Assembly (NCBI GenBank): GCA_028095005.1 | Contig: CM051459.1 | Location: 16,912,699 to 16,976,698 of the forward strand | DNA: 64,000 nt | Reading direction: 5' to 3' | Source of the DNA: Rhynchospora pubera | Lineage: Eukaryota; Streptophyta; Magnoliopsida; Poales; Cyperaceae | Shown: piece after piece, positions 23,070-36,100 of the stretch | Layout of the letters: every line of letters begins with the position of its first letter | Numbering within the stretch: the stretch's first letter is position 1 | Position numbers and translations under genes: made by a program | The notes under the pieces: generated by a model | Told to the model about the DNA's origin: nothing | Database searches by the model: none | What the model saw: the letters and a program-made list of their open reading frames with translations, nothing else

Positions 23070-26000
23070 ATGGATCCTTACAAGGTATAGCATCTCTTCT
23101 CGCATTATGTGTTCTATTCTATGCTTAGTTTTTGAGTTGTTTATTCGATCGGGGGTGGAATTAATGCTTTGATTATGAGATCGTAGGAGTTGTTTTTTGT
23201 TTTTGGATTTGTGATAGTGTTGGTTGGTGATTGTTTGGAGAAGTTGAAGCGTTATGATCGTTAATTTTAAATTTTGGTAGTCTTGTCAGTTTTCTCTTTT
23301 AGGTCGTTGGTGGTTCGAGTTCTCTGGCATTATCTGCCAAATTCCATTGCGTTATTCCAATTGAGTTTTTGTTAAAGCTTCTTTAATTATGATTTCAAAT
23401 TTGTGGAAACAATTGCTTTTTGTACCCAATTGCTGTAGGCGATTAAGAATTAATTTGGGGACATTTAATAGTAATATTGGCCTAAAGCTTTACAGTACTA
23501 TAATGGTGAGGAAATGAAGAAAACAATCACAATTAGGATCAAGTATAATGTTTTCCAAAGAGAAGGAACAAGAATGTTTTGGGGAAATGTAGAAATCAGG
23601 AAAAAAATTATTATTATTTTTTTTTCACGTTTGAACCATAAGAAGAGTCAATTTAATTATGGCCTTAGTAAGAAGGAAAGGGTGACCGAACAAAAATTAC
23701 TGCGTATGATTGTAGATGAACTGATGAACTTCATACCAGATAGTTATGCAAATGGGACTTACCAGAGGGCAGGTAAGTAATTCATGTTTCACGATGATTG
23801 ACCGATTGAAGCCAATTATAGCCCAATTTTTAGCTGTAGAGGGAACTTTTTCGTTTGGGTCTGTTGAGCTTTTTATTTGAGTTGCCCAAAAAATCAATTA
23901 AAGTTCATGTCCAAAATCGACTGAATTCCATGTCTATAACCAAATTTAATTTATGCATTTAACTGTTGATGATCACTTGATGCCATATCAAAGCCAGCTG
24001 TGCCTGTTCTCTAAGATTTTAAATCTGTTATAAGTTCATCTTCAACACGGCTTTGACAATTTGTTGTGCATTATCATAATAAATTTTCCTAATATCTATT
24101 GTTAATGTGCAGTACCGCCCAGCAAGTGCCTTCAACTCCCCCTTTTGGACCACCAACTCTGGTGCTCCTGTCTGGAACAACAATTCTTCTCTTACTGTTG
24201 GTTCCCGAGGTGATTTTCCATTTTTCCCTTTGCATGATTTACTTAGTGCTTGTCACTTCCTCTCATATTTTGGGTTAGCTGTGAAACTACATATTTTTTT
24301 TTAACTCTTTTTGTAAGGACGCTAGACTCACTCATATTATATATCGTTAAATTGGTCATGGCATGGTTGCATAGTTTGTATACTTAATCCAGTTTCTGTC
24401 CAGTAGAACTCAAATTACAAAAGAACAAGATAGCATTTAGATGAACTACATTTGTAGCATCTTTTGCACTGTTACACCTCAACGGAGCTCTCACAGAAGC
24501 AAAATTCTTAAGTTTAACTGGGGGACCAAATGATTCATATAAATCATAGAGTACTGTGTTCCGCAATTGACGCAGAATCCTCTAAGCATGGTCTTTGCGT
24601 GGTGTAGTCCTTCAATTAGAGCTTTTTTGATGTGATTGTATGTTTCTTCTTTTTATTGAAAAGGTCCAATTCTACTTGAGGATTACCACCTGGTTGAAAA
24701 GCTCGCTAATTTTGACCGTGAGCGCATCCCCGAGCGTGTAGTCCATGCTAGGGGTGCCAGTGCCAAAGGTTTCTTTGAGGTCACACATGACATCTCTAAC
24801 CTGACCTGTGCTGATTTCCTTCGTGCACCTGGGGTGCAGACCCCAGTGATTGTGCGTTTCTCCACTGTCATTCATGAGCGTGGAAGTCCAGAAACTTTGA
24901 GGGACCCACGTGGCTTTGCCGTCAAGTTCTACACAAGAGAGGTTAACCTTTTTTCTCCCCTCTAGTAAATTTTCCTCCATGACACTATTTAGAGAAGCAG
25001 TAAAACATGCATTCAGATATTCTATTCTGAAAAGATTTTGCTGAGTTAGCCTTATAGATGTTAAATTAATATTAACTTTTAGTTGAGATTTTACTTGTTC
25101 ATTATTATTGTGAAAATGCTGTCTATCAGAAATCATGTTATATGAGGTTTTTAACAACTGGATTGATCACCGGCATAAATTATTAACTGAAAACTCATTT
25201 TGGTAGTACAATGAAGTATTGATCTCCTTTCGAGACTTTTAGTTTTATTGATTTCCAGAGAACCAAAAAACTAAATCATTTTTTTTAACGAAACTGCGCA
25301 TTACCATCCAAAAATATAAGTATTTTTTGCACCAAGTAAGGGAAGTCTAGGGCTTCAATATAGCTATGAAAGAAACCCCTCATTTGCCAATACAAATAAT
25401 ATCCTTTCTTGGGATTACAGGGCAACTTTGACCTTGTTGGCAACAACTTCCCAGTATTCTTCATCCGTGATGGCATGAAGTTCCCGGATATGGTGCACGC
25501 ACTAAAGCCGAATCCAAAAACACACATCCAGGAGGACTGGCGCATCATGGACTTCTTCTCGCACCACCCTGAGAGTCTCCACATGTTCACCTTCCTTTTT
25601 GATGATATTGGCGTCCCAGCAGACTATCGCCACATGGATGGCTCTGGCGTCAACACCTATACTCTCATCAGCAAGGAAGGGAAGGCTCGCTATGTCAAGT
25701 TCCACTGGAAGACGACCTGTGGCGTTAAGTCATTGTTGGAAGAAGAGGCTGTCATTGTTGGTGGTATGGTTTTACTTCTCTCAGTCTAGTTTGTAGAATG
25801 GTATTTGCTAACACTGAATTTTCCAGGATTAAAGAGTAGAATTTGTATTTTCTAGGCAAATTGGAGTTTAGTTCAGGACTGTGGGAAGCAAAAATATGCA
25901 GCTTTAATTTATGCTACCTTTTGGGTTACTATTTATAGCTGGTTCCCTTGGCATTTACATCTACATTTCTATTCCAAGATTTTAACTGAAGGAAATAAAG

Positions 26001-28080
26001 TTGTAGTGTTTTAAAATGTAACCATAATATAAAGTATATACTGAATAACCTCCAGGTAAAAATGTAGTTACATCAATCTGAGGAAGTTAAATTATTTGTA
26101 TTTTTTGGAAACGAGCTACACTGGGACTTGCCCGTTCAAGGAGTCTGAGAGCGAGATTGATGTCCCTTTTCTTAATGTAGTTGCATCTTTTGTAGCAGAG
26201 AGAAAACAGTTTAAGCATTTTTCACCATTTAATAGGTACCAACCACAGCCATGCAACCAAGGACCTGACCGACTCCATTGCTGCTGGTAACTACCCTGAA
26301 TGGAAGCTCTTCATCCAGACAATTGACCCAGATTACGAGGACCGGTTCGACTTTGACCCGCTTGATGTGACCAAGACCTGGCCTGAGGACATCATCCCTC
26401 TCCAACCAGTCGGCCGCATGGTGCTCAACAAGAACATCGACAACTTCTTCGCTGAGAATGAGCAACTTGCATTCTGCCCCTCGATTGTGGTCCCTGGCAT
26501 CTATTACTCTGACGACAAGCTGTTGCAGACCAGAATTTTTTCATACTCTGACACCCAGAGGCACCGGTTGGGACCCAACTATCTCATGCTCCCTCCTAAT
26601 GCACCCAAGTGTGCACACCACAACAATCACCATGAGGGTTTCATGAACTTCATGCACAGGGATGAGGAGGTAATATTTATGTTTATCATTGCTCTATTGG
26701 TTGTGTGTTTTCTTGTTGTTGATTAATGTAGGTTAATTGAATGGCTTCTCTGATCATTTTTTTATTTTTCGATTTCAGGTGAACTACTTCCCCTCCAGGT
26801 ATGATCCCGTCCGCCATGCTGAGAGGTTCCCGAACCCACCACGTGTTTTGACTGGTCGCCGCGAGAAGGTAGAGTACTTTTTTTTTTTAGTCATGTGCTG
26901 ATTTTTTATATGCCTAACTTGGTCATGTGGTTTGTATGTACACATTATTATTTTTTTTATAACACGAGTGGATTCCAAACTTTCTCCTCAGATAGAGAAC
27001 CAGACAAGTCGTTATTTCTTCCTTGCTTAATGGAACTACTATTTTAGTAAATTGGGAATGTACATGTCAATCTGACAACAATAAGTTATGCAATGCTATT
27101 TGAAGTTTAAGAAAAAAAAAACAACCTTTCTTTGTGGAAGACTGTCATCATTCTATGATACTAACTATATCTAAATTGAATGCAGGTCATGATTGAAAAG
27201 GAAAACAACTTCAAGCAGCCTGGGGAGCGTTACCGCTCTATGGATCCCGCAAGGTCTGTGCCTTATTCTTGACAGTTGAAATTTATTGTATAGTTCAACA
27301 ATGTTGTTTTGTTAATCTAAGATGGTGTTTCTTGACGTGTTATAAAATGGTCCATTTGACAGGCAAGAGAGGTTCATCAAAAGAATGGTGGGTGCCCTGT
27401 CTGATCCCCGAGTTACTCATGAAGTTCGCTCCATTTGGGTCTCCTACTGGTCCCAGGTTTGTTGCCTTAATTTTATCTCGCTTTTTTATTAGTGTTCTTT
27501 CTTTTTGAGTAATTCTTTTTATACTGTCGGGGCAAAGAATGTCGTAATATCATTTTGGGTCGTAAAAATTCTAAGTGGAGCAAACATTTATATGGTTGCT
27601 TGAATGGAGGGCTGGATAAAAGTCATAGACTCGAAAGTTCATACCAACTATTACTTCTTTTATACAAGTCCCAAGCAAACCAGTTCATTGTGCACTAGAT
27701 TGCACTGGGTTATCAAATGATTGAATGATTCATATTGTTGGTCCTGCTCAATATATCACCAATATTTTCTTCCTTTTCAATGGTTTGTACTGGGATCAGC
27801 AAAGGTTCACTTGATGCTCATACATTATAGTTTGAGGTGCAATGACTGGAAAAAGAACATTTGCATCCTGGGCACCAATTTGTTGATGACCAATGCAACT
27901 GGGATTACTAGTTAAAATAGAAATTTTAATCCCTGCTTGGACAAGTTTTCCATCGCTCGGACTTAAGAGTTTTTTAAAATAGGTCTTGAAGTTGATGCGA
28001 ATTTTCTTTTTCTGTTTCAGGCTGACAAGTCTTTGGGACAAAAGCTTGCTACACATCTCAATGTGAAGCCGAGCATGTGA
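23070..28080 (+). CDS. CAT: Catalase, 9 exons, 492 residues
   Basis: Heme enzyme converting two H2O2 to O2 and water in peroxisomes. Exons: 23070-23084, 24113-24209, 24664-24941, 25421-25763, 26236-26669, 26779-26868, 27186-27253, 27363-27456, 28021-28080; all GT-AG, and phases give exactly the standard plant length of 492. The distal catalytic His falls at position 65 (ERVVHARGA), the catalytic Asn at 138 (LVGNNFPVFF) and the proximal heme Tyr at 348 (RIFSYSDTQ), matching canonical plant numbering. The heme-side motif TNHSHATKDL follows residue 245. The C-terminus QKLATHLNVKPSM places QKL 13 to 11 residues from the end, the internal peroxisome-targeting position known in plant catalases. The first coding exon holds only MDPYK. 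Isoform class was not resolved. Confidence 0.98.
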
Positions 28081-28633
28081 GGTTGCATTTCGTTAGCAAC
28101 TGGAGAAAAGAATGCAATTTATTTGCAAAAAACTTGTTGTAATCTCTGCTATACCAAAGACATCTGAGGTCATTAACTAAAGGAAGGAACGCTTAATTTA
28201 TTCATATAATGTATTTGGTATAGTGTTGTAATAAGGTTATCAACATGCCCTGGATGATGTTTTGGCGTAATATTAAGTAGTTTCAAGATTAATAATATAT
28301 TATCCATACGGCATCCCAAAATTTTTGGAATGATAATTTATTTTGGAATGAATTGTATTTGGTTATAGTATTTTTAATTGAAAACAAAAGTTTGGTGGCT
28401 ATAACAAAAACGTTGTGTGATTATCATCATAACGGTTGGGCATTGTAATCACAAGTAATCATATATTGCAAAAATTGACGGTCTTATTTTTTTCTTTTCA
28501 AAGGGTAACTATGGTTCTTTTGATCTTTTCTTTTATGCGAAAGATGTGTGTAGTTATTTTATTTGAGTCTAATCACGGGTCTGTCCAGATTGTCAGAATT
28601 TCAAGGGATTGAATTTTTAAAAGGCACGGGTCC

Positions 28634-29077
28634 TTTTTTTTTTTTTTTGAATTAAAGTGGCTCGAGATGAGCCTCCATTTAAACAAAAAGAACAGTACAA
28701 ACAGAAAGTTCAGAAGAGAAATAAAAAAGCTACCCAACCAACCAAACCAACTCAAGTGATCCTAATGATCAAAGAGAAGGAATGTTATAGAAGTAAAGAA
28801 AAATTAACTACTGCTCTCTAAGCAATTCCAGGCACATAAAGTCTCAAAACCAATACCAGCCTAACACAAACACACATTCAACAAGTCACAACACAATAAA
28901 CAGCACATTATAAAAGGAGGCAAAGCAGAAAGCAGCAAAAAACTAAAAGGAGCAGCAGCTGAGGCATGGATTTTGTGAAGAGTCTGACAAGGTCTCTAGT
29001 AGAGACTCTCCTCACCATCTGAAACATGCCCATCACTAGTTTCATTGCTTCTCTGCATGGCTGCCAAATCCCTAGAG
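28634..29077 (-). mobile_element. Probable 3' tail of a LINE, minus strand
   Basis: Read on the minus strand, the segment ends with CTCGAGCCACTTTAATTC followed by about 15 A (plus-strand T run 28634-28648), the pattern of a LINE 3' end. The LTR element at 29083 interrupts whatever lay upstream; the remainder may continue to about 33893, where AAGTACAGGTCC weakly resembles AAGGCACGGGTCC next to the tail. No protein domain recognised. Confidence 0.4.
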
Positions 29078-29082
29078 CCTTT

Positions 29083-29552
29083 TGTTAGAATTTTTTTTTA
29101 TATGGCCTATATTATTAATTGTGAACCAAATTCATTTAATGAAATTAACTAAAGGGTGCATCAAAATTTGATGGAAATTCTGATGGACTAGATTAATTGT
29201 ATTTGATCCCAATGGTTGCCTTAGAGTCTTATAAATACCTCAAAATTTTCTGCTAAAGAGTATGGTTCATTTCCATCTCTACTAAAGGGTGTGTTTATTT
29301 TTACACACATTTCTCCACTAAAGAAAAATCAGAATATTAAGTTGAGAAAATAAAACATCTAAAGAAGACCATCATTATGTCTAAGGAAAACTATTGAAGA
29401 TCAGTACTTACGCTTCCGCCTAACGACTAACGATTTCTGCTCTTCAATTTGTAAGTTTTATACTCATATTTTTGTTACTTTATATGATTTACGGATCCTT
29501 AAAATTTGTGTTATTATTTTTAAACACGCTAAATTAATGATTACGTCTATCA
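29083..29552 (+). repeat. 5' outer LTR of the composite copia element
   Basis: 470 bp, TGTTAGAATT...GTCTATCA, matching 33376-33845 almost base for base. Confidence 0.92.
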
Positions 29553-29554
29553 TT

Positions 29555-29566
29555 TGGCATCAGAGC
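29555..29566 (+). other. Primer-binding site next to the 5' outer LTR
   Basis: TGGCATCAGAGC, two bases after the LTR end, differs by one base from the TGGTATCAGAGC primer site complementary to initiator tRNA-Met used by plant copia elements. Confidence 0.75.
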
Positions 29567-30325
29567 AAATCGTAAATTTATATAAGATACAAACTTATTT
29601 TATGAGTATATATAATTTTTCCTCATAAATTTGGACGTTACGCGAGTTGGCTTACCAAAGTTTTTCTTACTTTTCTTTAATTTAATTATTTTCGGTTTAG
29701 ATGGTATTAAAATTTATATAAAGTTTTGATAAAGGTGGCCATTTAAACTTTATAAATGAAACCATTACGGATGGAGTGAATTTATGTGCCTGATTATTTG
29801 TCTAAACAATTCATTTATGTTAATGAAGTTTATTCGCTCAATGGCATTTTATTTGTTCTCATTTTTCTACAAATTCATTTCAGCGAATGAGGTTTATTCG
29901 CTTAATATCTGTTACATCTAAACACATATTTGTTTGTAAACAAATTGTTCGGGCTTTATTTTATTAGATTAATTGTTAAAGCAATTGAATAAATAAACTA
30001 ATTGAATCACTCATTAGATTCCGTTTAGTGTTTTGAAATGAATCACTCATTAGGGTTCCATTTAATGAACCATATTAAAATGAGTTGTTCAGTTTGAGTT
30101 GTTATAATTCTTGGTTGATTGAATTGTTATAATTCCGTTTGATTGAATCAAATGGATTTCGCATCCCTATTATTTGCATTCATTTTTTATCAGACAAGGG
30201 TTATGTCCAAGTTTCAATATTCTCGTAAATCCAATTTACGATTGAATTGTTATGATTTTAAGATGTTGGCCAATTTTGAATTTGTGCTTAATTATGATGT
30301 TTTCAGCATAGGCCAAGTGGGAGAA

Positions 30326-30746
30326 TGTTGGAATATTTAATGTGGCCTATGACAATTAATGTGAGCCAAGTTCATTTAAAATAATTCACTAAAGGGTGCA
30401 TCATAATTTGATGGAAATTCTGATGGACCAGATTCATTGTACTTGATCCCTTTAGTTGCCTCAGCATTAAATACTCTATAATCTGAAATTTTAAGGCACC
30501 CTTTCCCATAATTCTGCCATTAAGAAATTTCAGAAAAAAAAAGAGAAAAACGCCATTGTTGACCATCATTATGGCTGAGGAAAACTCAAAGAAGATCAGT
30601 ACTAACGCTTCCGCCTAACGATTAACGAAGTCTGCTCTTCAATTTGTAAGTTCTATACTCATGATTTTGTTATTTAATATGATTTACGGATCCTGACAAT
30701 TGGTGTTTTAATTTTCAAACACGTTAATCAATGATTACGTCTATCA
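30326..30746 (+). repeat. Internal diverged LTR
   Basis: 421 bp, TGTTGGAATATTTAATG...GTCTATCA. Blocks shared with the outer LTRs include AAAGGGTGCATCA, TTTGATGGAAATTCTGATGG and CGCTTCCGCCTAACGA. It is preceded by GTGGGAGAA (30317-30325) and followed by TGGTACCAGAGC (30749-30760), so it sits exactly as a 3' LTR on its left and a 5' LTR on its right. Confidence 0.85.
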
Positions 30747-32658
30747 TTTGGTACCAGAGCCAATCGTAAATCACACAATTCTTTTTAAGTGAAATGAATT
30801 AATAGGATTTGATTGAATTTATCAGACAAGGGTTATCAGACAAGTTTCAATATTCTCGTAAATCCAATCGTAAAATCATATAAAATAATTTTCGTATTTG
30901 ATTGAATTTACGAGAATATTGAAACTTTTCGTATTTCTCTTTTCAAATTCCTAGTTTATTCCGTGCGCAATTTAGGATATGGATTATCTTTCCATTTATT
31001 TATTTCATCTATGTATTCGCGCACACAAACATAAAGGATATTCAATCTTTTGAATTGGATAATTATGGTTCTTTATGTGCTTGAATTCTATCATATGTGC
31101 TTGTTACTATTCATGGAGATCCTATTATTTCTTTTAGTGGAATGGCTATAATGGGATTTAATTATTTATTATTCTAAGATCAGATATTCTTAGGATTGGT
31201 AAATGGTAAATTATTTGTTTACTCTCTCTTATGTACCTATCATGCGCCACAATTTCCTTTTCCTCAAATGTACACCGGTATAAATTTGCATGGTTCCGTG
31301 ATTAGAAAGCCACACTATATTATCCATTTATTTGTTTTTTATTTTATTCAAAACCATTCATGTAGATGGAACTAAGTTACTTCATTAATTATTATTTCAT
31401 TACTAAATGGAATATTTCACGAAGTTTTTGTTAGTGCAATCCGTTAAACTGATCGAACATATTGTGAATCTTGTTAGGACGAACTACTCTATTTCCTCAT
31501 TAAGACCTTTCTTGATTTTCGTTCAAACAGATCATTAAAGAGGTTTATGTTAGATGATTCGTCTAGCCTAGTTGAAACATATTTTGATCGGATTTGCAAC
31601 CGAATAAAGATTATGGTTATTTTTGCTATTTTATTTATGGACATGTTTCCGTTAATAGCAATTTTTATTTTAATATATATATTTACTCGTATATGATTAT
31701 ATATATGATTGTTGAGATATTATTAATCTATGGTTTCATATGCACTAATTTAAATCATTTGGGCAAACGGAAGTTTGCTATTAATTTTGCATATGAATAA
31801 TTTAAATCATATAAAGTTACTTTTAATATTTTGGTGTTATCAATTTTAACCACTTTAATTGTAAATACCATTCTATTAGAAGGAAGTGTGGGATAATTTT
31901 CTATATATCACAATAAAGCTTTACATTTAATAAATTATGATTGTCAATTTTAACAACTTTAATTGTCATTGTAGTTTATTAAGTGAAATTTTATTATTAT
32001 TGATTCAATTTGTTTCTGCCCAACGGTGATGCAAATTGATTTCATGGAACAACTATTTTGTCAAAATTGAAATTTTTAAATATTAATTTCAGTTTAATTA
32101 AGTATCATTCCTCATAGTTATTTATTTATATTATGTTATTTGTGATATTTTAGTTTACATATCACTATGATGTTTATATTTAATAAATATTAAGGATGTC
32201 AATTTGAACAACTTTAATTGACATTTTAGTTTATTAAATAGAATTGTCTCATAAACTTCAATTTATTTCTGTCCAACGATGATATAAATTGAAAATGTGA
32301 AGAACTTTATGTTAAAACTGAAATATTATTTGGCGTTTTTATTATTCATTTCAGTTTAATTTTATTATGCTATGTGAATATTAGTCGACTATTAACCACC
32401 TTATTTTTCCTGAATTTAACAACATTGAATAAAACTAATTTTTCCAACTTGGAAAGAATGAACTGAGATTTGTCTTGGTAATTTAGAACTGGACCAGACA
32501 TTATGATTAGCCTTTTGTTGCTACTAGGAATAAAAGTAGTAATAATGAAATACTAATTTTGCTAAATTATATCTCAAATTTGATGATATCAAGTTTGGAT
32601 TTAAAAAAAATATTATAAATCATTGTATATATCTCAGGGTTAGTGGGAGTAATTTATC

Positions 32659-32970
32659 ATTCTCATTTTGTACGTGGATGATATTTTATTAGTCAATAAG
32701 AAATTCACTTTCGGTTATTTATTTGTGCTTGTATATATAATGATTAATTTTATGGAAGAGTGCTGAGCAGTTTATAATGTCATCTTCCACTATGCAAGCA
32801 GAATTTTTGTGGCATTTTATAAGGTCACCTATCTTATTTTTGTAATAACGCGACTGCTATTTTGTCTTTTAATAACAACAAATTAAGTAACATGTCTAAT
32901 GTATTGACATTAAATATCTTGTTGTTAAATACAAAGTCAAAGATATGACAATACAAATACAACATATTAA
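32659..32970 (+). pseudogene. Decayed copia reverse transcriptase / RNase H remnant
   Basis: From 32659 one frame reads ILILYVDDILLV, the copia RT active-site block. Further on, SSTMQAEF (about 32780) and IDIKYLVVKYKVKDM (from 32903) match the copia RNase H end. Frame shifts and stops lie between and around these, so no functional pol is encoded. Confidence 0.75.
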
Positions 32971-33375
32971 TTGAGAATTATGTTAACTAATTCTCTCAAT
33001 AAAGTATAACCACCCATTTTTGTCGGCACGGGTCTGGTTGCTAATTATGATTTTGTTGTATTAAATTATATATTAAGTTATGATGTGAAGCTTCTATTAT
33101 GACTTTGACTTTGAATTTATGAAATTTGCTTATTTCTTATGTTGCGCATTATGTTTAATTTAAGCAAATTTACTTAAGTGGATCGAATGAATTATATTAA
33201 CCATTTATTGGAAAGAATACCAATACTATAATTAATGGGGTCAAATAATATTAATAGTTATTTTGATTGTATTAGTTTAGTTTGGTATTTCTAACTGAAC
33301 AAGGTTTAAGATAATGTTGGCCAATTCTGAATTTGTGTTTCATTATGATGATGCAATATAGGCCAAGTGGGAGAA

Positions 33376-33845
33376 TGTTAGAATTTTTTTTTATATGGCC
33401 TATATTATTAATTGTGAACCAAATTCATTTAATGAAATTAACTAAAGGGTGCATCAAAATTTGATGGAAATTCTGATGGACTAGATTAATTGTATTTGAT
33501 CCCAATTGTTGCCTTAGAGTCTTATAAATACCTCAAAATTTTCTGCTAAAGAGTATGGTTCATTTCCATCTCTACTAAAGGGTGTGTTTATTTTTACACA
33601 CATTTCTCCACTAAAGAAAAATCAGAATATTAAGTTGAGAAAATAAAACATCTAAAGAAGACCATCATTATGTCTAAGGAAAACTATTGAAGATCAGTAC
33701 TTACGCTTCCGCCTAACGACTAACGATTTCTGCTCTTCAATTTGTAAGTTTTATACTCATATTTTTGTTACTTTATATGATTTACGGATCCTTAAAATTT
33801 GTGTTATTATTTTTAAACACGCTAAATTAATGATTACGTCTATCA
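33376..33845 (+). repeat. 3' outer LTR of the composite copia element
   Basis: 470 bp copy of 29083-29552, directly preceded by CAAGTGGGAGAA and followed by the CCTTT duplication. Confidence 0.92.
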
Positions 33846-33850
33846 CCTTT

Positions 33851-36100
33851 CACATCTGAAAAAAGTTTCATGTTCCTTTCTAAACTGGAGAAATCTAAGT
33901 ACAGGTCCTTTAAAATCTGTAGGAACCGATAATACGGGTAACTACGGATAATTATGTTACAAAACTAGTGGCCGGTACCCATATGAGCAGTTCATCCAAA
34001 GAAGCGGATGAAGGGAGGGTACAACTACAATGGAGTTGAAATGATCATTTTCAGTGAAAAATATGTCTGACTTCTAATTAACTTGGGCCCGTTATTCATG
34101 ATCGCCTTGCATTATATATTTATGTTCTTAATTAGGTTTGTTTGGTTGCTTGGAAAATCAGAGATTTCATGGGAATCTTGATAGATGGGATGGGATATAT
34201 TTTTGTGCTGTGTTAGGTGGTTAAATTTGTTCGTTCCCAAAAAGTGCTCAAAGGCCGAAGAGAGATCACGGCACTACCGAAACATCCATTGTTTACTTTT
34301 GTTTCATATGTGGTCTTATTTCATATAATTAAGATGATGTCGGTAAAGTTTTAACAAGAGGGGAGAGAAATGTGGACAGATAGGTGTGATGTCAATAATA
34401 AAACTTTCAATTGCATTCCAAGTTTCATGTAAACATGACATTTTGTGGGAATACCAATTCAAACCAAGCCGGCCGGACCAATGATCAGTTGGCCCGTGTA
34501 TGTGAATAATTTCCCGTAACCCATGATTCCCTGGAATCTCAAGAGGTGAAAAGACCCTAAAGATTTATAATTCGTTTATTACATATCAGGAAAATGAATG
34601 ATAGCAGCTGAAAGAGCTGTAAGAGAAAAATGACAAAATGACATGTTAAAATTATTGATTGCTCTTAATCAGGCAAAACTTGGATCTTATAATTTTTTTC
34701 CCCAAAGCTTGGAGTATTACTTTTGTTGTTTATTGAGCTGACTTCCATTGCTTTCAAATATTGCTTGTCAGCTTAGAATAAACGGTGAATATATATAATC
34801 AACTTTATAGGGTTCACATCAATATGATTGGATCCAGCTGCTATGTGTAATCCGAACTATAATTGAACTGTTTTGTGGTAGAGATATGCAAATATAATAG
34901 GAGATTTCCATGTTTTATTTGATTTGTATCAGAATTATTTATCAGAAAGAAGATTATTATGTTTTTTCTAGTAGTTTTGTTTTCTTACGTATCTTTAAGC
35001 CTTTAATTGAACCATAACAATCAAGTCAATTACATATATTTTTTTCTGTTTTCTCTATGCACGTATCGAATCAAATTTTCAAAATTCTTAGTGCAACGAA
35101 CACCACCTAATTCTATTTTTGTTCTCTTTGTTACAATTATTTTTTTGCGTCTTTGACGTACCCAAGACAATTGATGAAATCTTTTAATAATATATTTTTT
35201 AAGATTTTGTTAGGTTCCTAACATTTAGTTGCAGCTTGTGATGTTAATTATAGCTCAACATGCAACCATATCAAATAGTGTTCTTGAGTGCAAATATTAT
35301 ATAAAAAGGGCACTTAATTAGTTGACAACTGTTGGAAGTTAGAAAGGAAGAAGCATGAACAGGAGAAAGAGAGGACAAATCACTATACCTCTACTAACTC
35401 TAAAATTGACCTCATCTCATCTACAATCTCTTCATTGTCTAGTGCCGACCACAAGGTTATATATAAATAATAAATTCATTTGTACCAGACCAATTATCAA
35501 CTTCTAGGATAGGATATAAATGTTACTAAATTGTTGACTAAACACAAGGTGTCATTTAATGCTTTTTTTTTCACTTTGAGTTTAAAGTAGGGTGCAATAT
35601 AAACAAGAATTAATACATTTATTTTTGAATTTTACTTAATTTTATTTTGTATCAATTTCCTTCATTATAGATGAAATTATTATTACACCTTTGAGGCGTA
35701 GTAATAATAATAATCAAAATAATAATAATAACTAATATCCATATATCCTCTCTATACTTGTTGTCATCTTGTACTATAAGATCAAAGCATTGTATATTTT
35801 ATGTAACTTTTAGCGAACAGTCAAAATCTGAAATAAAAAACCGAGAGTTTTTTTATAACGTTGATCGGCGATTGTAATACCAACAATTTTCATTCATAAT
35901 GGTGAAATTCTAAGAAAATTTAAAATTAAAAGATTACAAAATTACAGATTAAAAGACAATCTCACTGTGGAAGCCAAAAAAAAAAAAAATCATTTCAACA
36001 ATGCTGCTTCCAAAGGCGCACGCGCACTATACTCTCTATAGCTAATGAAGCAATGTATGACAGAACAACATTGTTTAAATATTATGATCGGAGGTAAAAT
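33851..36100. other. AT-rich intergenic spacer, no gene seen
   Basis: Low-complexity AT-rich DNA, including short AAT repeats near 35700-35735. I see no coding, RNA or element termini that I can support. Confidence 0.5.

Larger units (their letters stand above)
29083..33845 (+). mobile_element. Ty1/copia-type LTR retrotransposon, 4.76 kb, non-autonomous, with an internal third LTR
   Basis: Outer LTRs (29083-29552 and 33376-33845, 470 bp each) are nearly identical; I saw one difference (CCCAATGGTTG versus CCCAATTGTTG). A 5-bp duplication CCTTT flanks the whole (29078-29082, 33846-33850). After the first LTR comes TGGCATCAGAGC, a one-mismatch version of the initiator-Met tRNA primer site, and GTGGGAGAA precedes the last LTR as polypurine tract. 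A diverged 421-bp LTR lies inside at 30326-30746 with its own purine tract before it and TGGTACCAGAGC after it. Coding sequence is decayed: only an RT YVDD block and an RNase H remnant remain. Confidence 0.9.

Noticed and set aside
24672..25157. 161-codon minus ORF within the catalase gene
   Set aside because: Antisense shadow of catalase exon 3 and adjoining intron.
25285..25705. Minus-strand ORFs opposite catalase exon 4
   Set aside because: Shadows of the GC-rich coding exon; no independent protein features.
31594..31800. 68-codon ORF in the composite copia element
   Set aside because: AT-rich translation (Tyr, Ile, Phe, Asn) without similarity to gag or pol.
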